DNA from: Apodemus sylvaticus
Lineage: Eukaryota; Chordata; Mammalia; Rodentia; Muridae
DNA: 64,000 nt
Assembly (NCBI RefSeq): GCF_947179515.1
Contig: NC_067495.1
Coordinates: 24,562,346 to 24,626,345 of the forward strand
Reading direction: 5' to 3'
Positions 11,521-22,744 of the stretch are shown here, piece after piece (positions within the stretch are counted from its first letter, which is position 1; the number at the start of each line of letters is the position of its first letter). Below the pieces are notes generated by a model. It saw nothing but the letters and a program-made list of their open reading frames with translations, made no database searches and was not told the DNA's origin. A program made the position numbers and the translations under genes.

Positions 11521-12558
11521 AGTTATGTTTTTCTGAACCACATTGGTATTCATTTCTGGACCAAGTACAAAAAATGGGAGTCAGTCAAACCTAGGGCTTT
11601 GTCCCTAGACATAACTTTGTTCACTTACCACTCTAGGTATGGTTCAATTATGACTTTCCTCATTTTAAACAGCTCAGTCTGAGTCCATCAAGGTTTTAAT
11701 TTCTAGATTAAAATATAACCCTTAAATAGCACAGACAGACAAAATGTAGGATATCCAATTAAATGGGAATTTCAGATAAGCAACAGATACTTTTTATATA
11801 GAAATATGTCTCAGTTTGCTTAATTTAGGAAATTCGGCACTAAATGTTTCCTATCTGGGGGCTGTTTTGTAACTGTGTTGTGTCTACATATACACGGAAA
11901 GAGACTTAGAAGAGAAAACATGAAGCCTTCTAAAGAGCAAGAAGCCTATGGTCACAAAAATAGTTCTCTCCCTTCTCCATCCAATGACTTCTCTTGAGTT
12001 AGCTCCACTGCAGAATGGAAATAATTGGCCAATGATATAGAACTCATCACTCAAACTAGGAGCACCGACTCATGCTACAGAAGGCTTTCCCCATGCCTAG
12101 AATTTTTGTGGTGTTGTGAACTCTGTCTTCCAGGCATGACATGTCTGCTGCTGTATTGAAATCAGAGCAGATGTGAGAGCCCACAGGACATTCTCACAAA
12201 ATAGCCCACCCATTCTCATTCGCTCATCAGGGAGGGCGTTCATGGGCTACAGAAGGTCCTCCCCTTCTCAATGATCTAGAAATTATTAGCAATTGGAGAA
12301 AGAGGGACACTTTTTCAGTGGTGTAGCTATTCATAAGTTGCTTGTGCTCCAATAAGAAACCCTTCACCCATGTTCCTATAAACAACCCCAGTTACACTAG
12401 TTCATTCACCCGGGTAGCCTTGAGCTCGGTGGTTGCTTTGGTCTGTCATCAGTGCCCTGTATGGTGTGGCTATATTTTAATGCGTAGCTCCCCAGGAAAA
12501 GTTATGTGAGAATTGTACTAAGTGGTTTGTCATGGTCATGCCAACAATAAGAAACTAT
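11521..12558. other. Intergenic, no recognised element
   Basis: No repeat or gene recognised; base composition is similar to the surrounding intergenic sequence. Confidence 0.5.
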
Positions 12559-12942
12559 GCTCTAGTTCCTTTTCTGTTGCTGTGATTCAATGTTATGACC
12601 AATATCAGGTTGTGGGAGGAAAAGGTTTATTTGGCTTAAATTTCCAGGTCACAATCTATTATCGAAGGTGGACAGAGCAAGAACTCGAGCATCAATTTGA
12701 AGCAGAAACCATGAAAGAATGCTGCTCGCTGCTCTGAGGCTCATGCTTTGCTTTCTTATATAGTCCAGGAACACCCACCTAGGGAAGGGCGCTGCTTACA
12801 GGGTTCTGATGCACATCAACTAACACTGAAGGCAATCCCCCACAGACATACTCACAAGGCAATCTTATCTAAGAAATACTCAATTAAAACTCCCTTCTCG
12901 GATAACTCTAAGCCATGTCAAGTTGTCAAACTTAACTAGAAC
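12559..12942 (-). mobile_element. MaLR (MT-type) LTR, antisense
   Basis: Plus-strand text begins GCTCTAGTTCCTTTTCTGTTG and includes GTGATTCAATGTTATGACCAA, GGAGGAAAAGGTTTATTTGG, and ends TGTCAAGTTGTCAAACTTAAC, the reverse complement of an MT-type LTR. ACTAT occurs at 12554-12558 and 12943-12947, a 5-bp target duplication. The 71- and 63-codon frames here are LTR sequence. Confidence 0.75.
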
Positions 12943-13147
12943 ACTATCCATATGTCCATAATAAAGGAAAGATGAATTATACTGTAGAGTGTTCAGGCCA
13001 AGGGATATTCTGTGGCTGTGCTGAAAGGCTAAAGAATTTATAGTATAGATGCTCTCCAGATTGAAATATAAAAGGAATTTCAACTAAAAGCCAAGAATGA
13101 AACAAAGTTTATGCTATTTTATAAGGGAAATGGGAATGAAACTATGT

Positions 13148-13400
13148 CTGAGATGCTGGAGAACTAGCTCAGTGGGTAAGAGTGCTGGCTTTGCAAACAT
13201 GAGGACCTGAGTTTGAATCTCCAGCACCTATGTAAAACTTTAGGCATGGCTGTGCATGCTTGTAACTGCTGAGACAGATGCAGGCAGGTTCCAAGAGCTT
13301 CCTAGCCAGCCAGATAAGCTGGAATGGCATGCTTCAAGTTCAGTGCCTTATCTCAAGACAATAAGGCAAAGAAACTGAAGCTAACAACAAATGCCCCACT
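13148..13400 (+). mobile_element. B4/B2-group SINE
   Basis: TGCTGGAGAACTAGCTCAGTG with GTAAGAGTGCTGGCTTTGC and GAGGACCTGAGTTTGAATCTC is a tRNA-like SINE head with A and B box-like text; a B1-like second half follows. Confidence 0.75.
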
Positions 13401-13856
13401 CTGGCCTCTGTGAAATGTGAAAGGTGTCATTGCTTTGTATTTACCCAAGAGATCCATTCGATCCACCGTTCTGTCTCTCTGTCTCCCTTCTCTTTTCATT
13501 TTTAATCATTTAAGTACTTAATTGATTTATTCACTCTAAAATTGTTTTATGATTATTTTCTGCTAAAACAGACACAGTCCAATAGAATAAAATGGGGAAC
13601 TCAGAAATAAAGTCACATAGCTATGATCACCTGATTGTGGACAAATATATAAAAAATATACTTGAGAGGTTAAAAAAAACACTTCTACACAGATGGTGCT
13701 GGGAAAGCTAGATATCAACTTGCAGCAGAAGGCAACTAGATCTCCATTTCGCACATTGTGCAAAGATCGACTCCAAATGGGCCAAAGACCTTATTAGTAA
13801 GAGATGAATTTAAGGCTGGTAGACTCATTTTAAGGCATCTTTGTAGTCAAGAGCTT

Positions 13857-14045
13857 TCTGGTCTGGAGAGTGTGCAGAGTTGTTCAAAGGACTGGTTGCT
13901 CTTTCAGAGGACCTGGGTTTGATTCCCAGCACCCACATGGCCCCTTACAATCATCTGTAATTCCAATTTTGATACTTTCTTCTGGCTTCCATGGCCATTA
14001 GGCAAGCAGGTACTATAAAGATATATAGGCAGCTTATATACATGC
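13857..14045 (+). mobile_element. B2/B3-type SINE inside old L1
   Basis: CTGGTCTGGAGAGTGTGCAG, CAGAGGACCTGGGTTTGATTC, CCCAGCACCCACATGGC and TTCTGGCTTCCATGG in B3 order. Inserted in the L1. Confidence 0.8.
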
Positions 14046-14051
14046 AAAAAG

Positions 14052-14242
14052 AACTAAACCATTTTTTAAACATTTATTTATTTATTACATGTGAGTACAC
14101 TGTAGCTGTCCTCAGACACACCAGAAGAGAGCATCAGATCTCATTACGGATGATTGTGAGCCACCATGTGGGTGCTGGAATTTGAACTCAGGACCTTCAG
14201 AAGAGCAGCTGGTGCTCTTAACCGCTGAGCTATCACTCCAGC
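14052..14242 (-). mobile_element. B2/B3-type SINE, antisense, inside old L1
   Basis: Plus strand starts with TTTATTTATTTATTACATG tail, then CACACCAGAAGAGAGCATCAG, GTGAGCCACCATGTGGGTGC and ends CTGAGCTATCACTCCAGCCC, a near-complete antisense element. Confidence 0.88.
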
Positions 14243-15724
14243 CCAAACTAAACCACTTTTAGAAGAAGTTTCTGAGTAGAGTTCCAGTTGGTTAAGAAAT
14301 AGAGCCAACAATTGATAAACAGGAACTTGTGAAATAATAATAATAATAAAAAAGAATCAGCTCTGCACAGCAAAGGAAACAAAGACAATTCACAGAGCAG
14401 GCAGAAATCTTTGTTAGCTAAACACTTGACAACACTTGATTAACATCCAGAGGATACAAAGAACAAGAAGTCAAGCAACTTAGTCAATAAGTGGGATAAT
14501 TGAATGAGCATACAGCTATCAAAAAATTAAATGCAAATAAGCAGTCAAAATATGAAAGGTGCTCAACTTTGTTAGCCACCAAGAAACAAAAATAAAAACT
14601 ACATGGGATCCCAACTGACCCCTGCCAGGATGACAAGTCTCAAGAAAACATGCAGCAAAGAATATAGAGGATAACAGCAAAAGACAGCCATTATCAATGG
14701 CTGACAGAAATGCAGACTAGCATAGTCACTATGATAATCAATATGGAGATGCCCTCCTCCTCAAGAAAACAAAAAAAACAAAAATAACAAAACTAGAACT
14801 ATCATATGTCCCACCTACACCATTTCTGGATATTTATCCAAAAGACTTCAAGTCCACATATTGCTGAGACACTTGAATATCAGCACTTATTGCTGTACTG
14901 TCCATAATAGCCAAGTTGTAGAATCAACCAAGATGTCTATCACCAGAGGAGTGGCTAAAGGAAATGTGGGTATATATGCACAGCGAGATTGTTTTTTTTT
15001 TTTTCAGTTATAAAAGAGAATTGAGTTGTGTCAATTGCAGGAAAAGGCATGCAAGTGGAGATGACCATATTAAGGGAATTATATCAGTCTCAAAAAGACA
15101 AATGTTGCATGTTTTCTTTCCTTTATGCATCCCAGACTTTATGGACACATAGAATCACATGTACAGCTGACTTGTATGTAGAAGTGAAACTATCTGAGCA
15201 ACAAGAAGAGTAATGGGAGGGGAAGGAAGGAGAAAAGGGATTGTAATGGAGGGTGAGGATGAGTTATGTACCTTATACACTTGTACCAGAAGTGAAGAAA
15301 ACAGATGCTTTACTGATTCTGAATGACACAGAAGGCTACACTTAATTAAAGTAGTTAATTCAACCAGGTAGTGGCCTCAATCAGATTACTGGCCACTTCA
15401 ATCAATGAATCTGCCTGATATTCTTTCTCTCAAAATTCATACTTGTTTTGATATGCATGATCGCTTTCATTATCAATAAAGAGCAGTTTCTTAGGCACCT
15501 ATTATGAACAAGATTTGTGGGACTGTAATGCCATTGGGTAACTAAGAAATGTGAATCAAAGATAAATAGCAATACAAAAGGGGGCAGAATATAAAAAAAA
15601 AAAATCATAGTCTCTCAGGACCTTGACAAGGAAGTCCTAAATGCATTGTTTCTGATTGCATAGCATTATCCTTCTCTTTGTGGGTAAGTAATTAGATTTA
15701 TTTTTTAGTCATTTATGGACTCAA

Positions 15725-15912
15725 TTTTCCTTCCTTCTCTGCTTCCTTCCTCCATCCCTTCCCATCCTCCTTCCTTTCCTCCCTCCTTCCTTCCACCATC
15801 CTTTTCTCTTTTGACAAAGCTGTTTGTTATGTAGCCCAAGTTGTCCTACAACTACCCTGCCACTTAAGTACCAAGATTACAGGCAAGTGGCGGCGCCAAT
15901 GCCTGGGTGCTC
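15725..15912 (-). mobile_element. Pyrimidine tract and antisense B1
   Basis: A CCTT-rich stretch (15725-15810) precedes a diverged antisense B1 (TTATGTAGCCCAAGTTGTCC, CAAGATTACAGGCAAGTGG). Confidence 0.65.
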
Positions 15913-16019
15913 CATCTTTTCAAGACACTGGATGTTGCTGTTTGTCATTGTCTATATACCTAGAAGGACTTTTCACACTTCAAAATTATAATTTCTCTAT
16001 GGTTTCATTTTTTAAATGT

Positions 16020-16235
16020 TATTATGTTATGTGCATGAGTGTTTTGTCCATATACACGTATTCATACCACATGCATGCCCAGTGCCCACCCGAATAAGTC
16101 AGAGGAAAGTACTCGGATACTCTGGGAATGGAGTTCCAGATGATTATGAGCTGCCATGATGGTCCTGGAGATCACACCCAGTTCTTCTGAAACTGCAGCC
16201 AGTGCTTTGAGCTGCTATACCAACTCTCCAGCCCT
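16020..16235 (-). mobile_element. B3-type SINE, antisense
   Basis: GTGCATGAGTGTTTTGTCC, CCACATGCATGCCCAGTGCC, TGGAGATCACACCCAGTTC and CCAACTCTCCAGCCC in antisense B3 order. Confidence 0.8.
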
Positions 16236-17640
16236 CCCTTGATTTCTTTCAGCACTCCCAGTAGGCTGTGTCTTGTGTTTAAAGACATTTTGGATCCTAA
16301 GAAAATAATTGAGTGAAATAAAAATCTTTACTGTTTTCTAAACTCCGGGCCAGCTGACTGAGTAATCTCTTTTGCCATTGAAGTGACGTTAATACCTCAA
16401 TGTGAGCTGTTAGTTAATTCTGACTTTTCTGTTTCCTGGCTAAGTTGGAATTCTGCTACTTTAACATTGCAGCATTATGGAAATGGCTTCATAGATCTAG
16501 GGGAGAAGCCTTCAACTTAGCACTTTTTTCATTCATAATTACCTGGCTGTTCACAAATGGGATTTTACCCTATCAGACTCAAAGGCAGAACACTTGGTAA
16601 TGGGCCCTTTATTATTCAAAAGAAGATGACATTCATGGATAATGTTGCCTCATATTATTGAATAAAAATGCCTGACTCCCCCAAATGCTCCCATTTGAAG
16701 TCAATCTGGAAAGTTTCTCATGAAATCCTGTTGGTATTTGACTGAGATTGCACAGTAACAACAAATCAATTTAAACAAAACTTGCATTTCTTTCACAGAA
16801 CTGTGGCCATTCTCTCCAGTACCAACATATTTCATGTCACTTATGTGTTTACAGCTTCCACAGCCCTGACAGGAAACTAATACCATGTTCGTTTTTAGAA
16901 ACTGATGACTTCAGTACAGTGGATATATCATTGGGCTGGATTTAAGGAAATAAGAAGCATTTCAGAGAGGAGCATTCCCAATTTGAACTCCAAGCAGCAA
17001 AAGCAAGGAGCACTTGCTAGCATTTAGTGGGAGCAACACCGTAGAAGGGACAAGAATATCAGTAGCTAAGTGTTACAACCAATCCCAGACAAATAGAGGG
17101 AAGAAGCTATGGAGAGAGACTCTATGCTCCTATGTACAGCTTCTCTTTGCAGAAACCCAATCAGAAGGCATCACTAGCAAGGCGTTGATTGCATAGCCCA
17201 GGCTCCAAGCTCCCTTATCACTCACACCACCCAAATTCCTTGCATGCTTTTCCTATCATTTCATTTTCCCACACACACACTTTAGATTCTCCTGCTTCAA
17301 TAGCCCCTCCCCTTCCAGAACTAGTTCAAATCAGTTGTTGTTTCTATGTGAGAAAGCTGTTAATTTTCATATAGATTCCCAGTTTTCCCTTGTTAGGGGC
17401 CATAGTCACCTAAAGAAAACTTTAATTCCCTTAAAATCTATTACTTTCCATCATTGCTCATGAAAAGCAGAAGCAGAGGGTACCATCTGGGTTGTTTCAG
17501 TGGTAAGTTTATTTCTGGGGCTACTGGCATGCTACAACAGATGAAGAAGAAAGTAGCTGCTTTACTAGAAATCAGGATTTGTATTAAACTCTCAGTCTCA
17601 AGATATTGGCTTCTGGTCCCTATAACTGAACAATGGCTCC
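16236..17640. other. Intergenic, no recognised element
   Basis: No coding homology recognised. Short open frames of 60-80 codons on both strands have no domain or codon signature. A few CA and CT runs are present. Confidence 0.5.
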
Positions 17641-17795
17641 TCCTCACTGCCTATGAGGATCTCTTCAGTTCTGAGGACTCCAATGCCCTCTTCTGACCTC
17701 CTCAGGTACCAGGCACACACAGGACGCACAAACATCATGCATTTATGCAAAGCAATAATACACATAAAGTAAAATAAATAAATCTAAAACAAATT
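17641..17795 (+). mobile_element. B2/B3-type SINE 3' fragment
   Basis: CCAATGCCCTCTTCTGACCTC, CAGGCACACACAGGACGC and an ACATAAAGTAAAATAAATAA tail. Confidence 0.7.
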
Positions 17796-18457
17796 TTAAA
17801 ACATTTACACAATTACTTTCACTGTTTAATGACATGAATATAAACCAATTACAGATGCATGTTTTAACATTACAAGCCCTTAGCAAATGTGGTCTACCTG
17901 TAGTCAATATTTTCTCAGCTAACTTGAGGTACTAATTCAGGCCAGTATATTAACCCTGGGCAATTTTAGGTGCTCTCTAGATGCTAATCTCCTTTCTTGG
18001 TGAAATTGGTATATTAAATAAGTTTAAACAAAGCTACAGTAATTTAAGTTTGTCCACAAAAGGCTTCTACAATTACTACAGGAGGGAATACTTCTCTTAG
18101 GGACATTTTGAGAAGCAAATCTTTCTTTATATTGTTCCAGACTGCAAGTATTGCTGACTTTTGGAAACTAAAGTGAGGGACCCAACTGGTAGCTTTTCTG
18201 CCACTCAAAATCAGTGTCCCTTCAAACTGGACCCAAAACTATGCAAAATAAATTTTGACTTGTTTCAAAGATATTTATAAAGCCGTGTCTCACAACCTAA
18301 ACCACACAGCCCTCTCGCAGCACACTCTCAAATCTGTGGAGACACCTGTGGTTATCACAAGTAGAAGAAGGCAGTACTGTTGATTTCTAGAGAGATAGGG
18401 CATGAATACCGACAAACATCCTACAATATAACAAAGAATAATGCAGTCAGAAATGTC

Positions 18458-18743
18458 AATAGTGAGCTGGCGAGAGGCTCAGAGGAGAAGAGCACTTGCA
18501 GCACACGTAGAAAGCTTGAATCCCCAGAACCCTAGTAATGTGGTGATTATGGCATAATGTCTCTAATCTCAGGACTGTGAAGGGTGGAAATAGAAGGATT
18601 TCTAGGATTAGCTGACCACAGTCTAACTAATCCTAGATCCAGTAAGAGACTCTGTCTCAAAACTGTAAAATAGAGACTGATAAGAGTGTGTACTTGAAGT
18701 CCTGTCCTAGCTTCTTCACACACATGCACCTTCGCACATGCCA

Positions 18744-18795
<52 letters not shown>
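18458..18795 (+). mobile_element. B4/B2-group SINE with (CA)n tail, upstream of Tlr7
   Basis: GAGCTGGCGAGAGGCTCAGAG head, CTTGAATCCCCAGAACCC and a B1-like ACTCTGTCTCAAAACTG; the (CA)n array runs about 18750-18793. It ends about 250 bp before the inferred Tlr7 transcription start. Confidence 0.7.
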
Positions 18796-18798
<3 letters not shown>

Positions 18799-18899
18799 GG
18801 TAAAGTTATAAATCCCTGCTTTTAAACAAAAAGAGAGGTTGGTTTATCAGGTTGCTTGAATTTAGAGATGTTGCCTCACAACTGGTGATAAAAATAAGA

Positions 18900-19060
18900 G
18901 GAACCTGGTGTTTCTGCAAACCTCATGTGGGGTGGCTTAAGTAGTCATGCTCCTTCCTGCCCGCCTCCTGCTACCCAGCCTCAATTTCGCATTTGGAAAC
19001 CCCAAAGCATGAAGTTCAAAGGCTCTGCGAGTCTGAGTTTTCTGTTGCCTTCTCTCTGTC
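18900..19060 (+). promoter_or_regulatory. Tlr7: Inferred Tlr7 proximal promoter
   Basis: Sequence directly upstream of the inferred exon 1. No clear TATA box. Visible candidate sites are an NF-kB-like TGGAAACCCC at 18994-19003 and an Ets/PU.1-like CTTCCTG with a C-rich CCGCCTCC block around 18953-18968. These are pattern matches only. The region is not CpG-rich, which fits a cell-type-restricted gene. Confidence 0.4.
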
Positions 19061-19108
19061 TCAGAGGACTCCACATATAGAATCACTCACTCTATGCCTT
19101 CAAGAAAG
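19041..19108 (+). other. Tlr7: Tlr7 exon 1 (5' UTR, noncoding)
   Basis: The text GGACTCCACATATAGAATCAC through CTATGCCTTCAAGAAAG corresponds to the start of mammalian TLR7 mRNA as I recall it from human, and is followed by a GT donor at 19109-19110 (AAAG|GTATTTT). The 3' boundary is well supported; the 5' boundary is approximate because the transcription start cannot be read from sequence. Intron 1 is then 332 bp (19109-19440). Confidence 0.72.
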
Positions 19109-19440
19109 GTATTTTAAGCATTGGAACACATTGGGATAATTTCAGTAAGTAGATGTATGTGCTATTGCAAAGGAACGGGGATGGAAAGCGAAAGAATCCA
19201 AACCATATGCCAAAAAATGTTTTAGAATGTAAAGAAACTAATGTTGTAGTCTTAAATGTCAGTTCCTCTGAGACAGATTTTCAGTCAGATTGGAAACAGT
19301 TTCTGGATTCTTTCTTGTATCTAACTTTAATGAAATAAATACTATATGTATTCTCCACAGCACATTTATAAAGCAGTGTTGCCAGTGTGTTTTTGCTGAC
19401 TTTTAAATGTTACCTTGGATGTCTCTGTTTCTCATTGCAG

Positions 19441-19539
19441 ATGCCATTGGATCCCTTCTCAGGATGATCCTGATCTATCTCTGACTCTGTTCTCCTCCAC
19501 CAGACCTCTTGATTCCACCTTGAAAGAAAACTGAAAATG
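19441..19539 (+). other. Tlr7: Tlr7 exon 2 (5' UTR plus start codon)
   Basis: Preceded by a polypyrimidine acceptor (CTCTGTTTCTCATTGCAG, AG at 19439-19440) and followed by a strong donor ATG|GTAAGAAC at 19540. The 99-bp exon contains GATGATCCTGATCTATCTC and CACCAGACCTCTTGATTCC, matching mammalian TLR7 5' UTR. Its last three bases are the ATG of TLR7, so exon 2 contributes one codon. Upstream ATGs within the exon (19441, 19463) are in poor context and are expected upstream-ORF starts, not the protein start. Confidence 0.88.
19537..19539 (+). CDS. Tlr7: Tlr7 start codon (codon 1, exon 2)
   Basis: ATG in GAAAACTGAAAATG with an A at -3, directly before the exon 2 donor. Spliced to 47844 it gives M-V-F-P-M-W, the known mammalian TLR7 N-terminus. 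The frame is phase 0. Confidence 0.9.
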
Positions 19540-19542
19540 GTA

Positions 19543-21829
19543 AGAACAGTTTATGGAGCATTATTTTGTCATTGGCAATCTTTGTGTTAATGACTGCAAT
19601 CAATTGACAAGAAAAATATTTAGGAATTGTTCAGAGATGGAGATGTAGCTTGGCAGTACAACACTTGCCTGGAGTCCCTGGGTCCCATCGCCAGAGTGTT
19701 GTTTCCTAGGAGAAACTGCTTAGCGATGTTTCATAATCAAAATGAATCAATGTAGTATTTCATAATTTGAGATTAGTCATTGTCTGCTCTGTCCAACTTC
19801 CTACAAGCTCAATACATACTGTAGTGAGCAAAAGTAGATGTTTGAATTGAGAATTTCATTATTTTTTAAATTCTCCAGTTTGATCTTTAAGGCAATGCAG
19901 GTCCCTGACATGACTTAATGTGTTTCCTAGCAAATGTTCCTATCTGAGTGACTGTACAGAAAAGATGAATTCAGGAGACATGTAGAGCAGGGATTTGAGG
20001 GACTCCCCTTTCTACTGCTGTCAAAGATGCTCAGAGTTTACAATTAGATTAAATGGGGTTTCAGGATGAGCATTTCCAGGGTAGAGGCCTCAGGATGCAT
20101 TTGAACTCAATTCCCAACACAAACAGAACAAATAGGATTCAAAACAAAGGGTGGGCAGCAGTCAGTGGATGGAAAAGTACTAAGAGGAAACTTCAGGCAT
20201 GTGGTAGGGTGGGGTTCTAGCTAAAGTGGCCTGACAGAATTCTTGGAGGCTGGCCAGGATGCTGCAGCACTTCCTAGGGGAAGAAGGGAGTGAGAATGCT
20301 CAGATCCAGTGGAGGCTGGGGCATGGGAGATGTAGGGAGGTTGGAGGTGGGGTGGTCATAAACCAAGGGAGGGATTTTAATAAAATGACTTAGCAAGATC
20401 GCTTCTTAAGCTAGGCAAAACCAAGAAGGCACAAAGCCCCCATACCAAGGTTTAGGGTTCCCACAAGCCTGACTGAAATTCAGTCAAGCTGGGTCTGATC
20501 ATGCTGAGCTGGGAGACAATGTACATTTCAGCTCAGTCTTCTAGAATTCATTTTTGTTGAGCATATGAGCATTATGTTTTCTTGGTCATCTTTCAGAGAC
20601 ACAGTGAAGCCCTATACATTGTTCAGAACCTTTGCACATGATCATTAGGCAGACCAAAACCAAATCAGAAAAGGCTTCTGCTGAAATGATTTTTTCACCT
20701 ATGCCAGACTCAACAAAAGGGTATTCATTAGCAGCACACTATGATTTCCTGATCATCACGTTGGCCCCAAGCTCAATGTCTAAGGCCTAATGATGCATTA
20801 CCCATGAGACCACACTACTACAAAGGAAGCAACTGCTTTGAGTTTCATTTCCTAGAAACTCAGATGTCTATTTTAATTTGTGCCCATGACCACATCTGTC
20901 TTTGCCCCTCTACGGGTGGCATGCTAGAAGGACAGTGAAAAAGAGAGTTTAATTCATTGGTCACTTTCGGTAAGTCAAGGCTTCTGTTGTGGCCTCAAAG
21001 CTGGTCTGAGGCACAGATAAAGAAACTGAGGCTTGAGAGTTTAAAGAGAAGACATGGTCCTTGTAACCCACACCTTGAACCCACATCTAAGATTTCTCTG
21101 TTCTTCCAAGACCAAGCTTGACATGCACTTTCACCCAATGATACTCAACATATGTGAGCTTCATTGTGATATCATTCTACAAACTAAGGGAAAATTGGTG
21201 TACTTTTACAGGAAGAATCACAAAAACAATTTTCAAAAAGAAGTACTACCAGCCCACACTAAGGGAAAATCTGTGCACTTGGACATGAAAACCCCTTGAA
21301 GCAATTTCAAAAGAAGTACAAATGATCCAAAAGGAAAGAGAAAACATCCAGTTTTGGCAATAGTCACATCATACAGTTTAATCTGGAAAGTCCATTTCTA
21401 GAAACTCTAGTTAGAGTTTCCTGTAGGTGGTGAGCTATTTACCAAAATAGTATAGGCAACAAGACAATGAAAACATGTCTCACCAGAGGAAAAGGTTTCA
21501 CCACTGTGAGACACTTACTAAATGAAATTTTATAGAGCTGTCAAGTCATGTTTTGAAAAATTTTGATTTAAAAACAAAGCAAAGTTAGGGGGCAGTACAG
21601 ACAGTTTATTTTCTGATGTTTTTAATGCAAACACTAGACAAGTATTGGATGCCTACTTAACACTGGATAAAATTTATGGTAATGGTTTATACAAATAATG
21701 TTATATACCTTTATTTTTCAAAACAACCATAAATTATAAAAAATTATAAATTATATATAAAGTTGTATTTATATATATGTATTATAAATTATATATAAAG
21801 TTGTATTTAAGCATTATTAATTTATATGA
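19543..21829. other. Tlr7: Unique intronic sequence
   Basis: Mostly non-repetitive by eye. At 21743-21770 and 21781-21808 an AT-rich 28-bp word is directly repeated. No exon or RNA gene recognised; the 81-codon frame at 21054 has no features. Confidence 0.5.
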
Positions 21830-22065
21830 ATGACTTTGTGTATGGTTGTATGTGGTTGTGTGTGTGTGTGCCTATGTGTGAATGTGTGTTTTTGCTGTGT
21901 AAGTCTATGTGTACTATGTACATGCAGTTACCTGCTCAAGCAAACACCTCCTATGGGACCCACAGGGCCTGAAGTTGTAGTAGTTGTGAGGCCTCTGGTA
22001 TGGGTGCTGAGAAGGGAACTCTGCAATAAGTTGTCTTAAAAGCTGAGCCATTTCTCCAGCTACCA
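21830..22065 (-). mobile_element. B3-type SINE, antisense
   Basis: GT-rich start, then GGGTGCTGAGAAGGGAACTC and CTGAGCCATTTCTCCAGC, in antisense SINE order. Confidence 0.65.
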
Positions 22066-22744
22066 TTATAACTGATTTAACTGCCCAGTTATAGGTAAAG
22101 TGATATCTGAAAGCCAGAGTTCTTACATGGCAGACTAAAAATTTAGAACCAAATCTCCATTCTGGCAAAGCGCTCGATATTACTAATCTGTTCCTCTCTA
22201 TGTGGAATAGATGGGAAATGGATCAACATTAGAAGAAAGAAATACCAAACTGCTTGCAGTGGCCGAGTAGTTAGTTTTAAAAGTGAAATAAATGTTTTAA
22301 GTACAGAGACTGCTTTTCATGGCTAAATAAAGGGTGCAATAAGGCATTTACTACATTAATTAAATATAATTGTTTTTAAAAGTTGGAAGTTATCGGAATT
22401 AAAAGTTATCGTTCCAGATTAATCAGGTAGCCTCTTTAAAACCCAAGAATACACTATTTCTTTTTTTAAAAAATATTTTTATTTTCTATATTCTTTGTTT
22501 ATATTCCAAATGATTTCCCCTTTCACGGATCCCCCCTCCCCATATGTCCCATAAACCTTCTTCTCTCCATCCATTCTCCAAACACCTCCCTCCTTTTTCT
22601 GTCCTTATATTCTCTTCCAATACTAGATCAATCCTTTCCAGGATCAGGACCCTCTCCATACTTCTTCATGGGAGTCATTTGTTATGCAATTTGTGCCTTG
22701 GGTATTCAGGGCTTCTGGGCTAATTAATATCCACTTATCAGAGT

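Larger units (their letters stand above)
13565..15300 (+). mobile_element. Old L1 3' end, split by two SINEs
   Basis: 13565-13855 and 14243-15300 read as consecutive parts of a degraded L1 ORF2/3' region in sense orientation (ACACAGATGGTGCTGGGAAAG and CAAATGGGCCAAAGACCTTA before the break; GCACTTATTGCTGTACTGTCC, GAGTGGCTAAAGGAAATGTGG after). The gap 13857-14242 is filled by two SINEs in opposite orientations, so they inserted later. Frames are broken throughout; no functional protein. Confidence 0.7.
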
